A DNA stretch of 64,000 nt from Pseudomonadota bacterium (GTDB taxonomy: Bacteria; Pseudomonadota; Gammaproteobacteria; Steroidobacterales; Steroidobacteraceae): contig JAEZFW010000072.1 of assembly GCA_023417315.1 (NCBI GenBank), forward strand, positions 62,001 to 126,000, in the 5' to 3' direction. Under the pieces are notes generated by a model. It had not been told where the DNA came from. It saw only the letters and a program-made list of their open reading frames with translations, and made no database searches. The position numbers and the translations under genes were made by a program. Position 1 is the first letter of the stretch, and each line of letters opens with the position of its first letter. Below are positions 1-8,029 of this stretch, in pieces.

Positions 1-100
1 CTCATCAAGACTCATGCTGTATCGATCAACTACGAGATCTCATGCATGCGCGAGGCTCGTACATCAATCTGAAAGACCAGCCGCTCGCGCGCGCACCTCG

Positions 101-223
101 GTGCCGGACTTGAACTATTGGACTTTCACGGCGAGCGCGGCCGGCGCGGAGGCTCGAAGGTCGTTGATCAGTGCGCCCGATGTCGGAGGCGAAGGCGAAA
201 GTCCAATAACGCAAGTCCGGCAC
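101..223. repeat. MITE-like inverted-repeat element, copy 1
   Basis: A 123-bp element with 27-bp terminal inverted repeats (101-127 and 197-223, 24 of 27 positions matching). It begins GTGCCGGACTTG and ends CAAGTCCGGCAC. A second copy lies at 2215-2341 in the same orientation. There is no transposase, so it is either a non-autonomous mobile element or a large palindromic repeat. The short reading frames inside it are non-coding. Confidence 0.8.
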
Positions 224-250
224 CGTGCGCGCTCGGCACCGTGCGCGCTC
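219..250. repeat. 16-bp perfect tandem duplication
   Basis: The unit GGCACCGTGCGCGCTC occurs twice head to tail (219-234, 235-250). It starts within the last bases of the MITE-like element and ends just before the stop of the cupin gene. It looks like slippage at the element border. Confidence 0.75.
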
Positions 251-258
251 ACGCGCAC

Positions 259-642
259 TTACAGCTCACTGATGAACACCGTCTCCGCTTGTAGCTTTTC
301 GAAGCAGAGGTTAACTGTGCGGCCGATGGCACGGGTGCGGTGATGAGTCATGGTCGGGATCGTGACGCATTCCCAAGGCTTCAACAGCAACTCGCGTCCG
401 CCCGGTAAGTCGATCGCAAGACATCCCTCGACGACGATGAAGAGCTCATCGGATGTCGGATGATAATGCCAGCGATACGCCTCCTCGAAGACGGCCAAAC
501 GTAAGCAACTGTCGTTGACACGATTGATGACCATGTTCCGGTATCGATCGGTGACTGCAGCGCCTTCGCTCGCGAGATTCACAACATGGAGGGCGGGGTA
601 GCGAACGGGTTCGTTCGTGTAACTATCGGCGGTCACCTGCAT
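259..642 (-). CDS. Small cupin-domain protein
   Basis: A 127-residue single-domain cupin. The first cupin motif is visible as W-H59-Y-H61 followed by E66 and G73, and the second motif is marked by P97 and H100/H101; these histidines and the glutamate would bind a metal. The reaction is unknown. I chose the ATG at 642 because AAGGAGGAG lies just upstream; a longer frame reaches 735 but has no such site. It lies 187 bp downstream of the FAD monooxygenase gene on the same strand, and both sit between two MITE-like copies. It may be a dioxygenase, isomerase or binding protein acting with that monooxygenase, which is inference from position only. Confidence 0.8.
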   Translation of the reverse strand: MQVTADSYTNEPVRYPALHVVNLASEGAAVTDRYRNMVINRVNDSCLRLAVFEEAYRWHYHPTSDELFIVVEGCLAIDLPGGRELLLKPWECVTIPTMTHHRTRAIGRTVNLCFEKLQAETVFISEL

Positions 643-829
643 CTCGTGCTCCTCCTTCAGATCGATGCAGCCTAGCGCTTCGACAAGGAGGAGAGGAGCA
701 ACAGTTTGTGTGCCATATCCATGACGCGAAGTCACACGTGCCGGGCGGACGCCGTGGAGGGGATCGCGAAAGCAGGAAGAGTAGACAGGACGAACCGGAC
801 CAACATGATGGAAGAAGCGAGAGAGTCGC

Positions 830-2065
830 TTAATACCTGAGGCCAGGTGCCTGCGTACGGAACGCGCTGAATCTGCTCTTCATCAGCGGTGAAACCGTCA
901 TCCCAGAGACCAGGCGGGCAATCACTGCATCGCCAATCGGTAACTGCGAAAGCGGAGATGCAAACCAATCGCGGACGATGGGTAAGACGACACTGTCGGA
1001 TTGATAGAACGGAGTGAAGATCGCGCTCGCCGCTTGGAACAAGCGCACGTGCCAGTATCGCATTCGCGCGTACTGGCGGAGCTGCTCGGAAAGCGGATCG
1101 CTCGATTGAAGCGCACGGCACAGAGCGAGTGCATCGAGCATCGCCATGTTCGCGCCTTGCCCGAGTTGCGGGCTCGTGCAGCGAGCCGAGTCGCCGATGT
1201 GCACGAGGCCGCTGGAATACGGCAACCGAGCGGTGAAGTGCTCGTATTGAGCAAACACGAGCTGCTCATGATCGACGATGCAGTCGAGCGCCGACGCAGC
1301 TTCGGGCCAGAGCTGCTCGACCTCTTGCTTCCATGCGGTCAGAGGTCTGGAGCGCCATACTTCGAACTGATCGCGTCGCAAGCTCCAGAAGAAAGCCGCG
1401 AGCGTGCTTCCCGCGACATCGCTCTTCCCGATCGGCAGCACCCCGGCCATGCGGCTCGCACGGTAGTACCGTTGCTCGAGCGCGTTCTTCAGCAACGAGC
1501 CTTGCGAGGGAAATGGAATGTTCGTCCAGAGCGCGCCATAAGGCAGCACGGTCTTTCGCGCCAAACCCGATGCGAGCGGCGAGCGAGAACCGAGCGCATC
1601 GACGATCAAATCGAAATCACCGAGCCGCTCGCCGCTCTTGTTCAACAGTCGCACGCGCCGCCCGCTCGGATCGATGGCGCCGACCTCCATGCCTGGCACG
1701 ATCTCGACATCTGCGCCGACAGCGGCGCGATGCAAGACTTCAAACAACGCGGCGCGATGCACGGCGACGCCATGCCATCCTTGTCCCAACGCGGCATAGC
1801 GGACATCGAGCACGACGCGATTGGATGGCCGTACGCGGCCGAACAAGCGATCGATCCGCGCGCCGAGTGCGACGATTTCTCCGACCACTCCCATCTCAGA
1901 GAGCACGCCGAGCCCCGTGGGCTGCAGAATCAGGCCAGAGCCCACGGGTCGCGGGCGCTCGAATCGCTCGAAGATACGCACACGATGGCCGGCGCGCTGG
2001 AGCAGCAGCGCAGCGGCCAAGCCGGCCGGACCACAGCCGCAAACGGCGATGTCGAGATGCTTCAT
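830..2065 (-). CDS. FAD-dependent monooxygenase (UbiH/PHBH type)
   Basis: A 411-residue flavoprotein hydroxylase of the class A fold. The N-terminal dinucleotide-binding motif is GCGPAG at residues 10-15, followed by an acidic strand end (RIFE). The second FAD motif, HIGDSARCTSPQLGQG, is near residue 290. Such enzymes use NAD(P)H and O2 to hydroxylate aromatic or quinone substrates in the cytoplasm; the substrate cannot be read from the sequence. There is no signal peptide. It is probably co-transcribed with the downstream cupin gene at 259-642. Geranylgeranyl-reductase-like or salicylate-hydroxylase-like relatives are the alternatives. Confidence 0.88.
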   Translation of the reverse strand: MKHLDIAVCGCGPAGLAAALLLQRAGHRVRIFERFERPRPVGSGLILQPTGLGVLSEMGVVGEIVALGARIDRLFGRVRPSNRVVLDVRYAALGQGWHGVAVHRAALFEVLHRAAVGADVEIVPGMEVGAIDPSGRRVRLLNKSGERLGDFDLIVDALGSRSPLASGLARKTVLPYGALWTNIPFPSQGSLLKNALEQRYYRASRMAGVLPIGKSDVAGSTLAAFFWSLRRDQFEVWRSRPLTAWKQEVEQLWPEAASALDCIVDHEQLVFAQYEHFTARLPYSSGLVHIGDSARCTSPQLGQGANMAMLDALALCRALQSSDPLSEQLRQYARMRYWHVRLFQAASAIFTPFYQSDSVVLPIVRDWFASPLSQLPIGDAVIARLVSGMTVSPLMKSRFSAFRTQAPGLRY

Positions 2066-2214
2066 GTGCGAATTCGTGTTCTTCGTCTAGTCGAATCCAA
2101 CCCGGAACCGCTGTTTCCGAGCTCGATGTCAAACCTGCTCGATAGCCTGCCACTGCGCCATCGAGTATCGCAAGAAGTCGGGAAAGATCTCTTTACGACG
2201 CTACACCCGCCTCG

Positions 2215-2341
2215 GTGCCGGACTTGAACTATTGGACTTTCACGGCTCGAGAGCGATCCGGCGCGGAGCCTCGAGGGTCGTTTGATCAGAGCGCTCGATG
2301 TCGGGAGCGGAAGAGAAAGTCCAATAATGCAAGTCCGGCAC
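2215..2341. repeat. MITE-like inverted-repeat element, copy 2
   Basis: A 127-bp copy of the element at 101-223, same orientation. Terminal repeats are at 2215-2241 and 2315-2341 (25 of 27 matching). The core is roughly 80% alike, with small indels. It occupies most of the 377-bp gene-free stretch between the monooxygenase and the next operon. Confidence 0.8.
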
Positions 2342-2442
2342 TCACGCGCGCTGGAGAGCTGGGCCGTTGTCAACCGCTGTGATGGGTTCAGGGTATATAT
2401 GCTGGAGCCCGGCGAACTGCCGTCGGATAGAGGAGCCTCTAC

Positions 2443-2778
2443 GTGACCCCAGCCTTAGCGTTCGGCATTGCTGCCACGATCACGACGATCTTCATCGTCG
2501 GACTCTGGATCGCATACGCGACTTACTATGGAAGCCGCGCACGTCGCTTCGGGTATCCCTCGCGCAGCGCGTACTTGCGCGCCGTACCGCAGACCGATGA
2601 AGAGAAGCGCGAAGCGGTCGATCAAGCGCTGAAGGGTCTCGTCATCTCGATCGTCGGCATCGTGTTCTTCCCACTCCTGTTCGTGGGCCTGTTCCCGCTG
2701 TACATCGGCAGCCGCAAAGCGAGTTATGCGCTCATGGGACTCGGTCTCATCGACGAATCCAATCCGCCGCGCAGATGA
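2443..2778 (+). CDS. Small two-TM membrane protein upstream of ECF sigma factor
   Basis: A 111-residue protein with two hydrophobic segments (about 5-28 and 66-92) separated by a charged loop. I do not recognise the family. It starts at GTG with GAGGAG about seven bases upstream. Its stop overlaps the start of the sigma-factor gene by four bases (ATGA at 2775-2778), indicating translational coupling and a shared operon with the sigma/anti-sigma pair. It could be an accessory membrane sensor of that system, which is inference. Confidence 0.75.
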   Translation: MTPALAFGIAATITTIFIVGLWIAYATYYGSRARRFGYPSRSAYLRAVPQTDEEKREAVDQALKGLVISIVGIVFFPLLFVGLFPLYIGSRKASYALMGLGLIDESNPPRR

Positions 2779-3413
2779 AGCAGCCCCTTCTCGGTGGGCA
2801 GCACGTGAACGCGATGGAAATGCCAGTCGAGCCTGCGAGCGAGCAGGAGCGAGTGCTCGCCGCGATCGCCGCGATTCGCGGTGGCGATCAGGACGCGTTC
2901 GCGGAGATCGTGCGGCTGTACCAGAAAAGACTTTTCGGTCTTGCGCTGATGTTCGTGCGCGATCGCGCCGGGGCAGAAGACATCGTACAGGAAGCGTTCG
3001 TGCGCGCATACAACCACCTGCACCGCTACGAAGAGGTGCGCGAGTTCTATCCTTGGATCGCGACCATTACTGCGCGACTTGCCCTCAACTGGCGCCGTAG
3101 CCGAGCCCGTATTCAATTTCAGGAGCCCGATTCGCCGCACTCGGACGCGCCCTCGCCGCAGGACTTGCTCGGCGACTCTATTTTGGAGGAGCGCGCTAAC
3201 GAGCTCTGGAATGCGGTCAGTGCCTTGTCGCAAGGCGAGAGAACCGCAGTGCTCCTCTTCTATAAGCAAGAGATGGGCATCGCCGATGTCGCGAAGGTGC
3301 TCGGCGTCACGGCCGGGAGCGTGAAGACCCTCCTGTTCCGCGCGCGCGAGAAGTTGCGCAGATCAATTCTCGAGCGCGATCTGCTCGATTCGCATGCGAA
3401 AGGTGACCGATGA
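2775..3413 (+). CDS. ECF-family RNA polymerase sigma factor
   Basis: 212 residues. Region 2 spans about 46-110, with the typical ...AEDIVQEAFVRAY... core and FYPWIATITARLALN. Region 4 (about 150-200) has the helix-turn-helix IADVAKVLGVTAGSVKTLLFRAREKLR. There is no region 1 or 3, as expected for extracytoplasmic-function factors. It directs RNA polymerase to stress-type promoters. It overlaps the genes on both sides by four bases and is followed by a zinc-finger anti-sigma protein, the usual cognate arrangement. Confidence 0.93.
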   Translation: MKQPLLGGQHVNAMEMPVEPASEQERVLAAIAAIRGGDQDAFAEIVRLYQKRLFGLALMFVRDRAGAEDIVQEAFVRAYNHLHRYEEVREFYPWIATITARLALNWRRSRARIQFQEPDSPHSDAPSPQDLLGDSILEERANELWNAVSALSQGERTAVLLFYKQEMGIADVAKVLGVTAGSVKTLLFRAREKLRRSILERDLLDSHAKGDR

Positions 3414-3916
3414 ACTGCAAGCAAGCCCAAGAGCTCATCCGAACGTTGCCGCGCTCAGAATGGCGCGCTCACGAGCGTGACGCTGTTGATCAACACGTCA
3501 GCCTGTGCGCCGATTGCGCACTGATCCTGCAATCCGAGCAGCAGCTCGATGCCGAGCTTCGGTCGTTATTTGAGCCCGAGCCGCCGGGCTCCCTTGCTCC
3601 GGTCGTCATGGCTCGAATCCACTCGCAACCGAGACACCACGCACGCGCGCCGAGTCGAGCTCGAAGCGTACTAAGTACATCGAGCAGGTGGTTTGGTCTT
3701 GCCGCAGCGATCGGGGCTTATCTTTTCGCGTTTGTGCAAGGGCAGTCTTCGACACTACCGCTTCCTCAAGCCGACACCGTACTGCAAGCGCTCTTGACGC
3801 CTTCGATTGCGAACGTGTCGACGATCGTCTTTGCGATCGGACTTCTTCTCTTTCTGGTCGGGTTGTTCGCGCCATGGTCGCGATCGCTCGATGTGAACGC
3901 TCAGTCATCCATCTAA
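3410..3916 (+). CDS. Zinc-finger (zf-HC2) anti-sigma factor
   Basis: 168 residues. The N-terminal anti-sigma zinc motif is Cys3 plus HVSLCADC, i.e. His-x3-Cys-x2-Cys near residue 30. Two hydrophobic segments follow (about 95-115 and 130-152), which would place the sensory part in the membrane. The start overlaps the sigma-factor stop by four bases. By family it sequesters the upstream sigma factor until a signal releases it. The periplasmic part is very short, so signal sensing is probably within the membrane or through the neighbouring membrane proteins. Confidence 0.88.
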   Translation: MNCKQAQELIRTLPRSEWRAHERDAVDQHVSLCADCALILQSEQQLDAELRSLFEPEPPGSLAPVVMARIHSQPRHHARAPSRARSVLSTSSRWFGLAAAIGAYLFAFVQGQSSTLPLPQADTVLQALLTPSIANVSTIVFAIGLLLFLVGLFAPWSRSLDVNAQSSI

Positions 3917-3936
3917 CAATAACGACGAGCTCAATC

Positions 3937-4647
3937 ATGTCCGCCGATGCACGTACCGTTTCGATCAACAAAACCGCGCGAATCGCCGGCGCGCTCTATC
4001 TCCTCATGGCGCCGTTCGCGGCCTTCAGCCTGAAGGTTCGCTTCGCCGCGTTCGAGCGTGAGGATTCAGCGCAAACAATTGCGAACATCTCCGCAGCGCA
4101 CGATCAGCACCTCGCTGCGATCGTGACCTGGCTCGTCTCACAAATCTTGTCCATCTTCTTGGTCATCGCGCTCTACCAGCTATTGCGGCCCGTCAACAAG
4201 ACGCATGCGATCTCGATGGCGGCGCTCGCTCTCGTGGGGGTCCCGATCACGATGGTCAACGAGCTCAATCAATTCGCCGTTCTTCTTTGGCTCAGCCACT
4301 CGGCTTTCGCTTCAGGTGTTGATCCTGCGCAGATCCAGGCGAACGTCATGTTCTTTCTTCACTTGCACGAGCGCGGGCTGCACATCGCTCACATCTTCTG
4401 GGGTCTGTGGCTCCTGCCCTTCGGATATCTCGTCTTCAGGTCGGAGTTCCTGCCGAGAGTGCTGGGCATCCTCTTGATCGTTGGTGGCATCGGCTACTTA
4501 GTCGATCTCGCCGGCTACCTACTGTTCCCTGGATCGGGCGTATCGATCACGCAATACACGTTCGTTGGCGAGTTGCTTCTGCCGTTATGGCTGCTGATCA
4601 AGGGCGTGCGTGTCGAGCAATGGCATCGCCGGGAGTCGTATGCCTGA
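3937..4647 (+). CDS. DUF4386 multi-pass membrane protein
   Basis: A 236-residue integral membrane protein with about six transmembrane helices. The opening motif (TARIAGALYLLMA) and the segment HIFWGLWLLPFGYLVFRS are typical of DUF4386. Its function is unknown. I place the start at the ATG at 3937, 20 bp after the anti-sigma stop, rather than the long upstream extension that overlaps the anti-sigma gene. It is the fourth gene of the sigma operon and converges on the amidohydrolase gene, with stops seven bases apart. Confidence 0.85.
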   Translation: MSADARTVSINKTARIAGALYLLMAPFAAFSLKVRFAAFEREDSAQTIANISAAHDQHLAAIVTWLVSQILSIFLVIALYQLLRPVNKTHAISMAALALVGVPITMVNELNQFAVLLWLSHSAFASGVDPAQIQANVMFFLHLHERGLHIAHIFWGLWLLPFGYLVFRSEFLPRVLGILLIVGGIGYLVDLAGYLLFPGSGVSITQYTFVGELLLPLWLLIKGVRVEQWHRRESYA

Positions 4648-4653
4648 GTGTGG

Positions 4654-5988
4654 CTACTCGGAGAGCGTGTTCTTGTAGATCTTCCCTTCCTTCATGATGA
4701 CGACGAAGCTCGGGCCGGGATCTGCGATCAGGGCGAGATTCTCGAGCGGGTTGCCGTCGACGAGAAGCAGATCGGCGAGGGCACCTTCCTCGATGACACC
4801 GAGTTTGTCTGGATAGGGATTGCGCAGCCCGGACAGCGTGAGCAGTTCCGCGTTGGTGCTCGTGGCCATCCTCAGCACCTCAGCGGGTGTGTACCAGCGG
4901 GCGAGCGAGGCGAGGATCGCGCCTTGTCGTTGCGCGAGCTCGGCGGAGAACAGCACATCCGTACCGAATGCCGTCTTCAGCTTGTATTTCTTCGCGAGCT
5001 TGTAAGCGTTGTCCATGCCCGCGAGCACCTCGTGAAACTTCTGCGCCTGTACGGAGCCAGGTGGAAAGACTTTCACCATCTCCTCAGGAAGCGGTTGCAT
5101 GCTGAGCCAAGTACCGCGTTCCGCCATGAGCTTCGCGGTGGCCTCGTCCATGAGAAAGGCGTGCTCGATGCATTTCGCGCCGGCATTGATCGCCCGCTGC
5201 ACGGCCGCCGACGTGAAGGCATGTACGGTGACATAGGTGCCCCAGTTCTCCGCGGCTTCGACCGCGGCGCGTAGTTCCTGTTCGGTGAAAGTCGACACAT
5301 CGACCGGACTATGAGGTGAAGAGACGCCACCTCCACCAGTCAGCTTGATCTGCGTTGCGCCTTGCATCAATTGCTCTCGCACGCGTATGCGCACTTCATC
5401 TGGAGTGTCGGCGACGATGGCTGCGCCCAGCACTTCCATTCGTGTGGGTTGACCGCCGATGACGCGCGGTACTTCGAACAACTGACGGAAGTCGCCGTGA
5501 CCGCTGGTGACGGTGATGAAGGCGCCGGAAGGATAGATGCGCGGTCCGACAGCGATGCCCTCATCGATGGCCCGCTTGAGTCCGAACGCAGGTCCGCCGA
5601 CATCGCGAACGGTCGTAAATCCGCGCATCAGCGTATCCCGAGCTTCCGCGCCAGCCACGAGATAGGTGTAGGCAGGAGCCGCTGTCATCGTTGAGGCTGG
5701 AGTCGAACGCGCGAGAATCGTGTGCCAGTGCACGTCGATGAGGCCGGGCATCAACGTGCGCCCGCCGCCTTCAACCAAGACGGTGTTCGCATCACTGGGA
5801 AGCGGCGTCGATGAGATGCGCTCGATCTTGCCGTCCCGTATCAGTACGTGCGAAGGCCCAGAAAGCTTGCCCGCCTTTCCGTCGAATATGCGAACGTTCT
5901 GGAATACTGTTGCCGCGGCTGTCGATGTCTGAGCATGGATTGGACCCGCGAGCACACAGATGAGGACAAAGGCAATCTGTCGAGCCAT
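4654..5988 (-). CDS. Secreted metal-dependent amidohydrolase
   Basis: A 444-residue protein of the imidazolonepropionase/Xaa-Pro dipeptidase-like amidohydrolases. It has a signal peptide ending near AQT (residue 20). The metal site is seen as H87-x-H89 (DVHWHT), a Lys in QIKLTGG, His in VTVHAF, His in CIEHAF and Asp in FGTD. The C-terminal small beta domain (GVIEEGALADLLLVDGNPL) is complete. It probably hydrolyses a peptide-like or cyclic amide in the periplasm. The ATG at 5988 has GGAGG upstream; an ATG seven codons earlier lacks one. Confidence 0.88.
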   Translation of the reverse strand: MARQIAFVLICVLAGPIHAQTSTAAATVFQNVRIFDGKAGKLSGPSHVLIRDGKIERISSTPLPSDANTVLVEGGGRTLMPGLIDVHWHTILARSTPASTMTAAPAYTYLVAGAEARDTLMRGFTTVRDVGGPAFGLKRAIDEGIAVGPRIYPSGAFITVTSGHGDFRQLFEVPRVIGGQPTRMEVLGAAIVADTPDEVRIRVREQLMQGATQIKLTGGGGVSSPHSPVDVSTFTEQELRAAVEAAENWGTYVTVHAFTSAAVQRAINAGAKCIEHAFLMDEATAKLMAERGTWLSMQPLPEEMVKVFPPGSVQAQKFHEVLAGMDNAYKLAKKYKLKTAFGTDVLFSAELAQRQGAILASLARWYTPAEVLRMATSTNAELLTLSGLRNPYPDKLGVIEEGALADLLLVDGNPLENLALIADPGPSFVVIMKEGKIYKNTLSE

Positions 5989-6175
5989 CACTCTGTCCTC
6001 CGTCTGCAACGCCTAACGATCTCTAACCCCTTGCCTCCATGTCCATACGTGTATGGGCCAACGGTAAATAGTTCTCCAGAGGTGGAGCCTGGATCGAGCA
6101 CACCTCGAGATCGTCATCCGTGCGGATGCGCAGTGTCGTCCCGGGAAATACAAGACCAACGCAGCGATGGCGTAG

Positions 6176-6255
6176 TGAGACAGGATCGACAGGATGGCGA
6201 AATCTGAGACAAGGATCTTGCCCTGCTCATCCTGCGATCCTGCCGAATCTGTCAA
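6176..6255. repeat. ACAGGAT-type short repeats
   Basis: Fragments of the interspersed repeat GACAGGAT-CGACAGGATGG and its inverse (CTGCTCATCCTGCGATCCTG) between the amidohydrolase and porin genes. The same words recur at 7660-7890. They are non-coding; the 268-bp gap holds nothing else I recognise. Confidence 0.55.
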
Positions 6256-6277
6256 AAGTGATTTCTGCTTCGGTCGC

Positions 6278-7564
6278 TCAGTACGCCGCGTCCAACCCAA
6301 TCAAAATGTAATGTTCCTTCGTCTGATGTCCGACGAACGGAGGACCGCCGGAATCTTCGGAGAGGAGATCAGCGTTCACCTCGATCACGCCTTTGAGGTT
6401 GCGCATAAAGTAGTACGAGGCACTGAGTGTGACTGAGTTGATGGCAATGCCTTCGAAGATCGTGTCGGAATCCTCGAAGTCACCGGCGTCTGCATAGTTA
6501 TAGAGCAGCGAGAACGCCCATCGATCGCTACGGATGTAGTCGACACCGGCAAAGCCGCCGAACCATTCGTAATCCTCACCTGGCGTCGCGTCGAGAAAAT
6601 CGTCCCATTGATTCCAGAGCGCCTGAGCGTACCAATGCACGTTGGCAGCGATGCGGCCGGCAAGGTCGAGGCCAACGATCTTTTTGTCGGTGTCGCGAAG
6701 ACTGGTCGCCTGGCCCGCTGCACCTGTGGCGCCGCGCTGCTCACCTGTGAGTCCGAATACGCCGACGCCCACGGGTCCTATGTCGAACCCGATGCGGCCG
6801 AAGATCGATTTGTCTGAGTCATTGTCGAAGAGTCGATCAGGCCGACGATACCCCGGACTGTCGATGGGGAAGTTCTGTTCGATGCCGCTGCCGTTGACGA
6901 ACCCGACTGCGATGTCGAGCGGACCGGCGCCGCGGTCAAAGATCACGCCGCGATCGTAGGTGATCCCAGCGGCTCGATAGGCGTAATAGTCCTGGAACGT
7001 GAGCCGCACTTCGCGAGGAAACATCAGGTCGGACACTTGGAACTGTCCGAGCTGTGCGCCGATGCCGGTACCGAACACATCATCGTGTCGAAACCACGCG
7101 TCCTCGATGAGCGTCTCGCCGTTACCGCCCTTCTCGGCAAAGATCCCGTAGAAGTAGAACGTGATGTGCTCGGAGAGAGGGGCGCTCGAGAGCAGTTTGA
7201 TGAGGTACGGCGCTTGGAAATCGAAACTCGAGTCTGCGCTCGTCGCGCCGGTGAGTACGTCGATATCGGCGCCCTCGTCTCGGCCCTGGACGAAAGCTTG
7301 CGCGCGGATGGCGAGTGGCAGCGACTTAGGCAACGCAAGTTGCGTGTCACCAAGATCCATCATGGTGTCGCGCCAATTCGGCATTCGATAGTTCATGGCT
7401 GCAAACTGCTCGCCGAAGGCGTTGAGCCGCGGAAACGCGTCGTGACATACGACGCAGCTGAAGTTGTATTGCCGCGCGAAGGCTGGCATGGAGTGGGCGA
7501 GATCCGGAACCACGCCCTGTATGGCAATCAGAGCACCGATACAAAAGAGTTGCCGCCAGAACAT
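6278..7564 (-). CDS. Outer-membrane porin-like protein with N-terminal CxxCH haem motif
   Basis: 428 residues. It has a signal peptide (to about residue 24) and then one c-type haem motif, C37-V-V-C40-H41, in the context NFSCVVCHDAFPRLNAFGEQF. The rest is a long beta-strand-rich domain with alternating aromatic residues, ending in LIGLDAAY, as in outer-membrane barrels. Proteins with a single CxxCH before a porin-like barrel occur in many environmental Proteobacteria and are mostly uncharacterised; electron transfer or redox sensing at the outer membrane is plausible but unproven. No cytochrome maturation genes are nearby. Confidence 0.75.
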   Translation of the reverse strand: MFWRQLFCIGALIAIQGVVPDLAHSMPAFARQYNFSCVVCHDAFPRLNAFGEQFAAMNYRMPNWRDTMMDLGDTQLALPKSLPLAIRAQAFVQGRDEGADIDVLTGATSADSSFDFQAPYLIKLLSSAPLSEHITFYFYGIFAEKGGNGETLIEDAWFRHDDVFGTGIGAQLGQFQVSDLMFPREVRLTFQDYYAYRAAGITYDRGVIFDRGAGPLDIAVGFVNGSGIEQNFPIDSPGYRRPDRLFDNDSDKSIFGRIGFDIGPVGVGVFGLTGEQRGATGAAGQATSLRDTDKKIVGLDLAGRIAANVHWYAQALWNQWDDFLDATPGEDYEWFGGFAGVDYIRSDRWAFSLLYNYADAGDFEDSDTIFEGIAINSVTLSASYYFMRNLKGVIEVNADLLSEDSGGPPFVGHQTKEHYILIGLDAAY

Positions 7565-8029
7565 GGGATCACCTCTGGAGCGCTCACGTGCGGTCGTTGC
7601 ACACCAGAGATTACGCCATGAGCTCTCTCGTCCTGTGCTTCGCAGATTCCCTTACCTATTACGTAAGCACTGCATCCTGGCTGCGGCTGATCCTGTTAGT
7701 CCGGCAAAAGGACTTTTTCGTCGGTTTGGAGTCTGGAGTAGGAGGACGAGAACGAGAACGGTTGACAGGATGGCGGAGTTAAACGGTACGACCGTGTTCT
7801 GGGTTATCGAATCCTGTTGACCCTGTCAAAAGATCTTCTTTCGTTTCGAGCTTGAAGCCGCAGAAGACTAGACAGGATGGACAGGATTGAAGAAAGAAGA
7901 CGAATATTCGCTCAGTCAAACAACTAGCACCGCTAGTATCGAGATTCGAGACTCTGTCAGAGAAGCCTTGCGAGGTCCACTGTAAGTATTCATCGTCGTA
8001 CCCACCCTGAATGCGAAGAGGTAGGTGCG
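7565..8029. repeat. 465-bp gap with ACAGGAT-type inverted repeats
   Basis: No convincing gene. Several oppositely oriented copies of the word TTGACAGGATGG / CCTGTCAAAAGATCTTC are present (about 7660-7890), the same family as 6176-6255. A Shine-Dalgarno-like AGGTAGG at the right edge belongs to the next gene. Confidence 0.55.

Noticed and set aside
101..127. tRNA T-arm-like word GTTCAAGTCC near the MITE end (minus strand)
   Set aside because: The sequence on the other side of the loop is not complementary, so no T-arm or tRNA can fold; it is part of the terminal inverted repeat.
1001..2227. 408-codon frame on plus strand opposite the FAD monooxygenase
   Set aside because: The minus-strand gene has complete FAD motifs; the plus frame has no family features or ribosome site.
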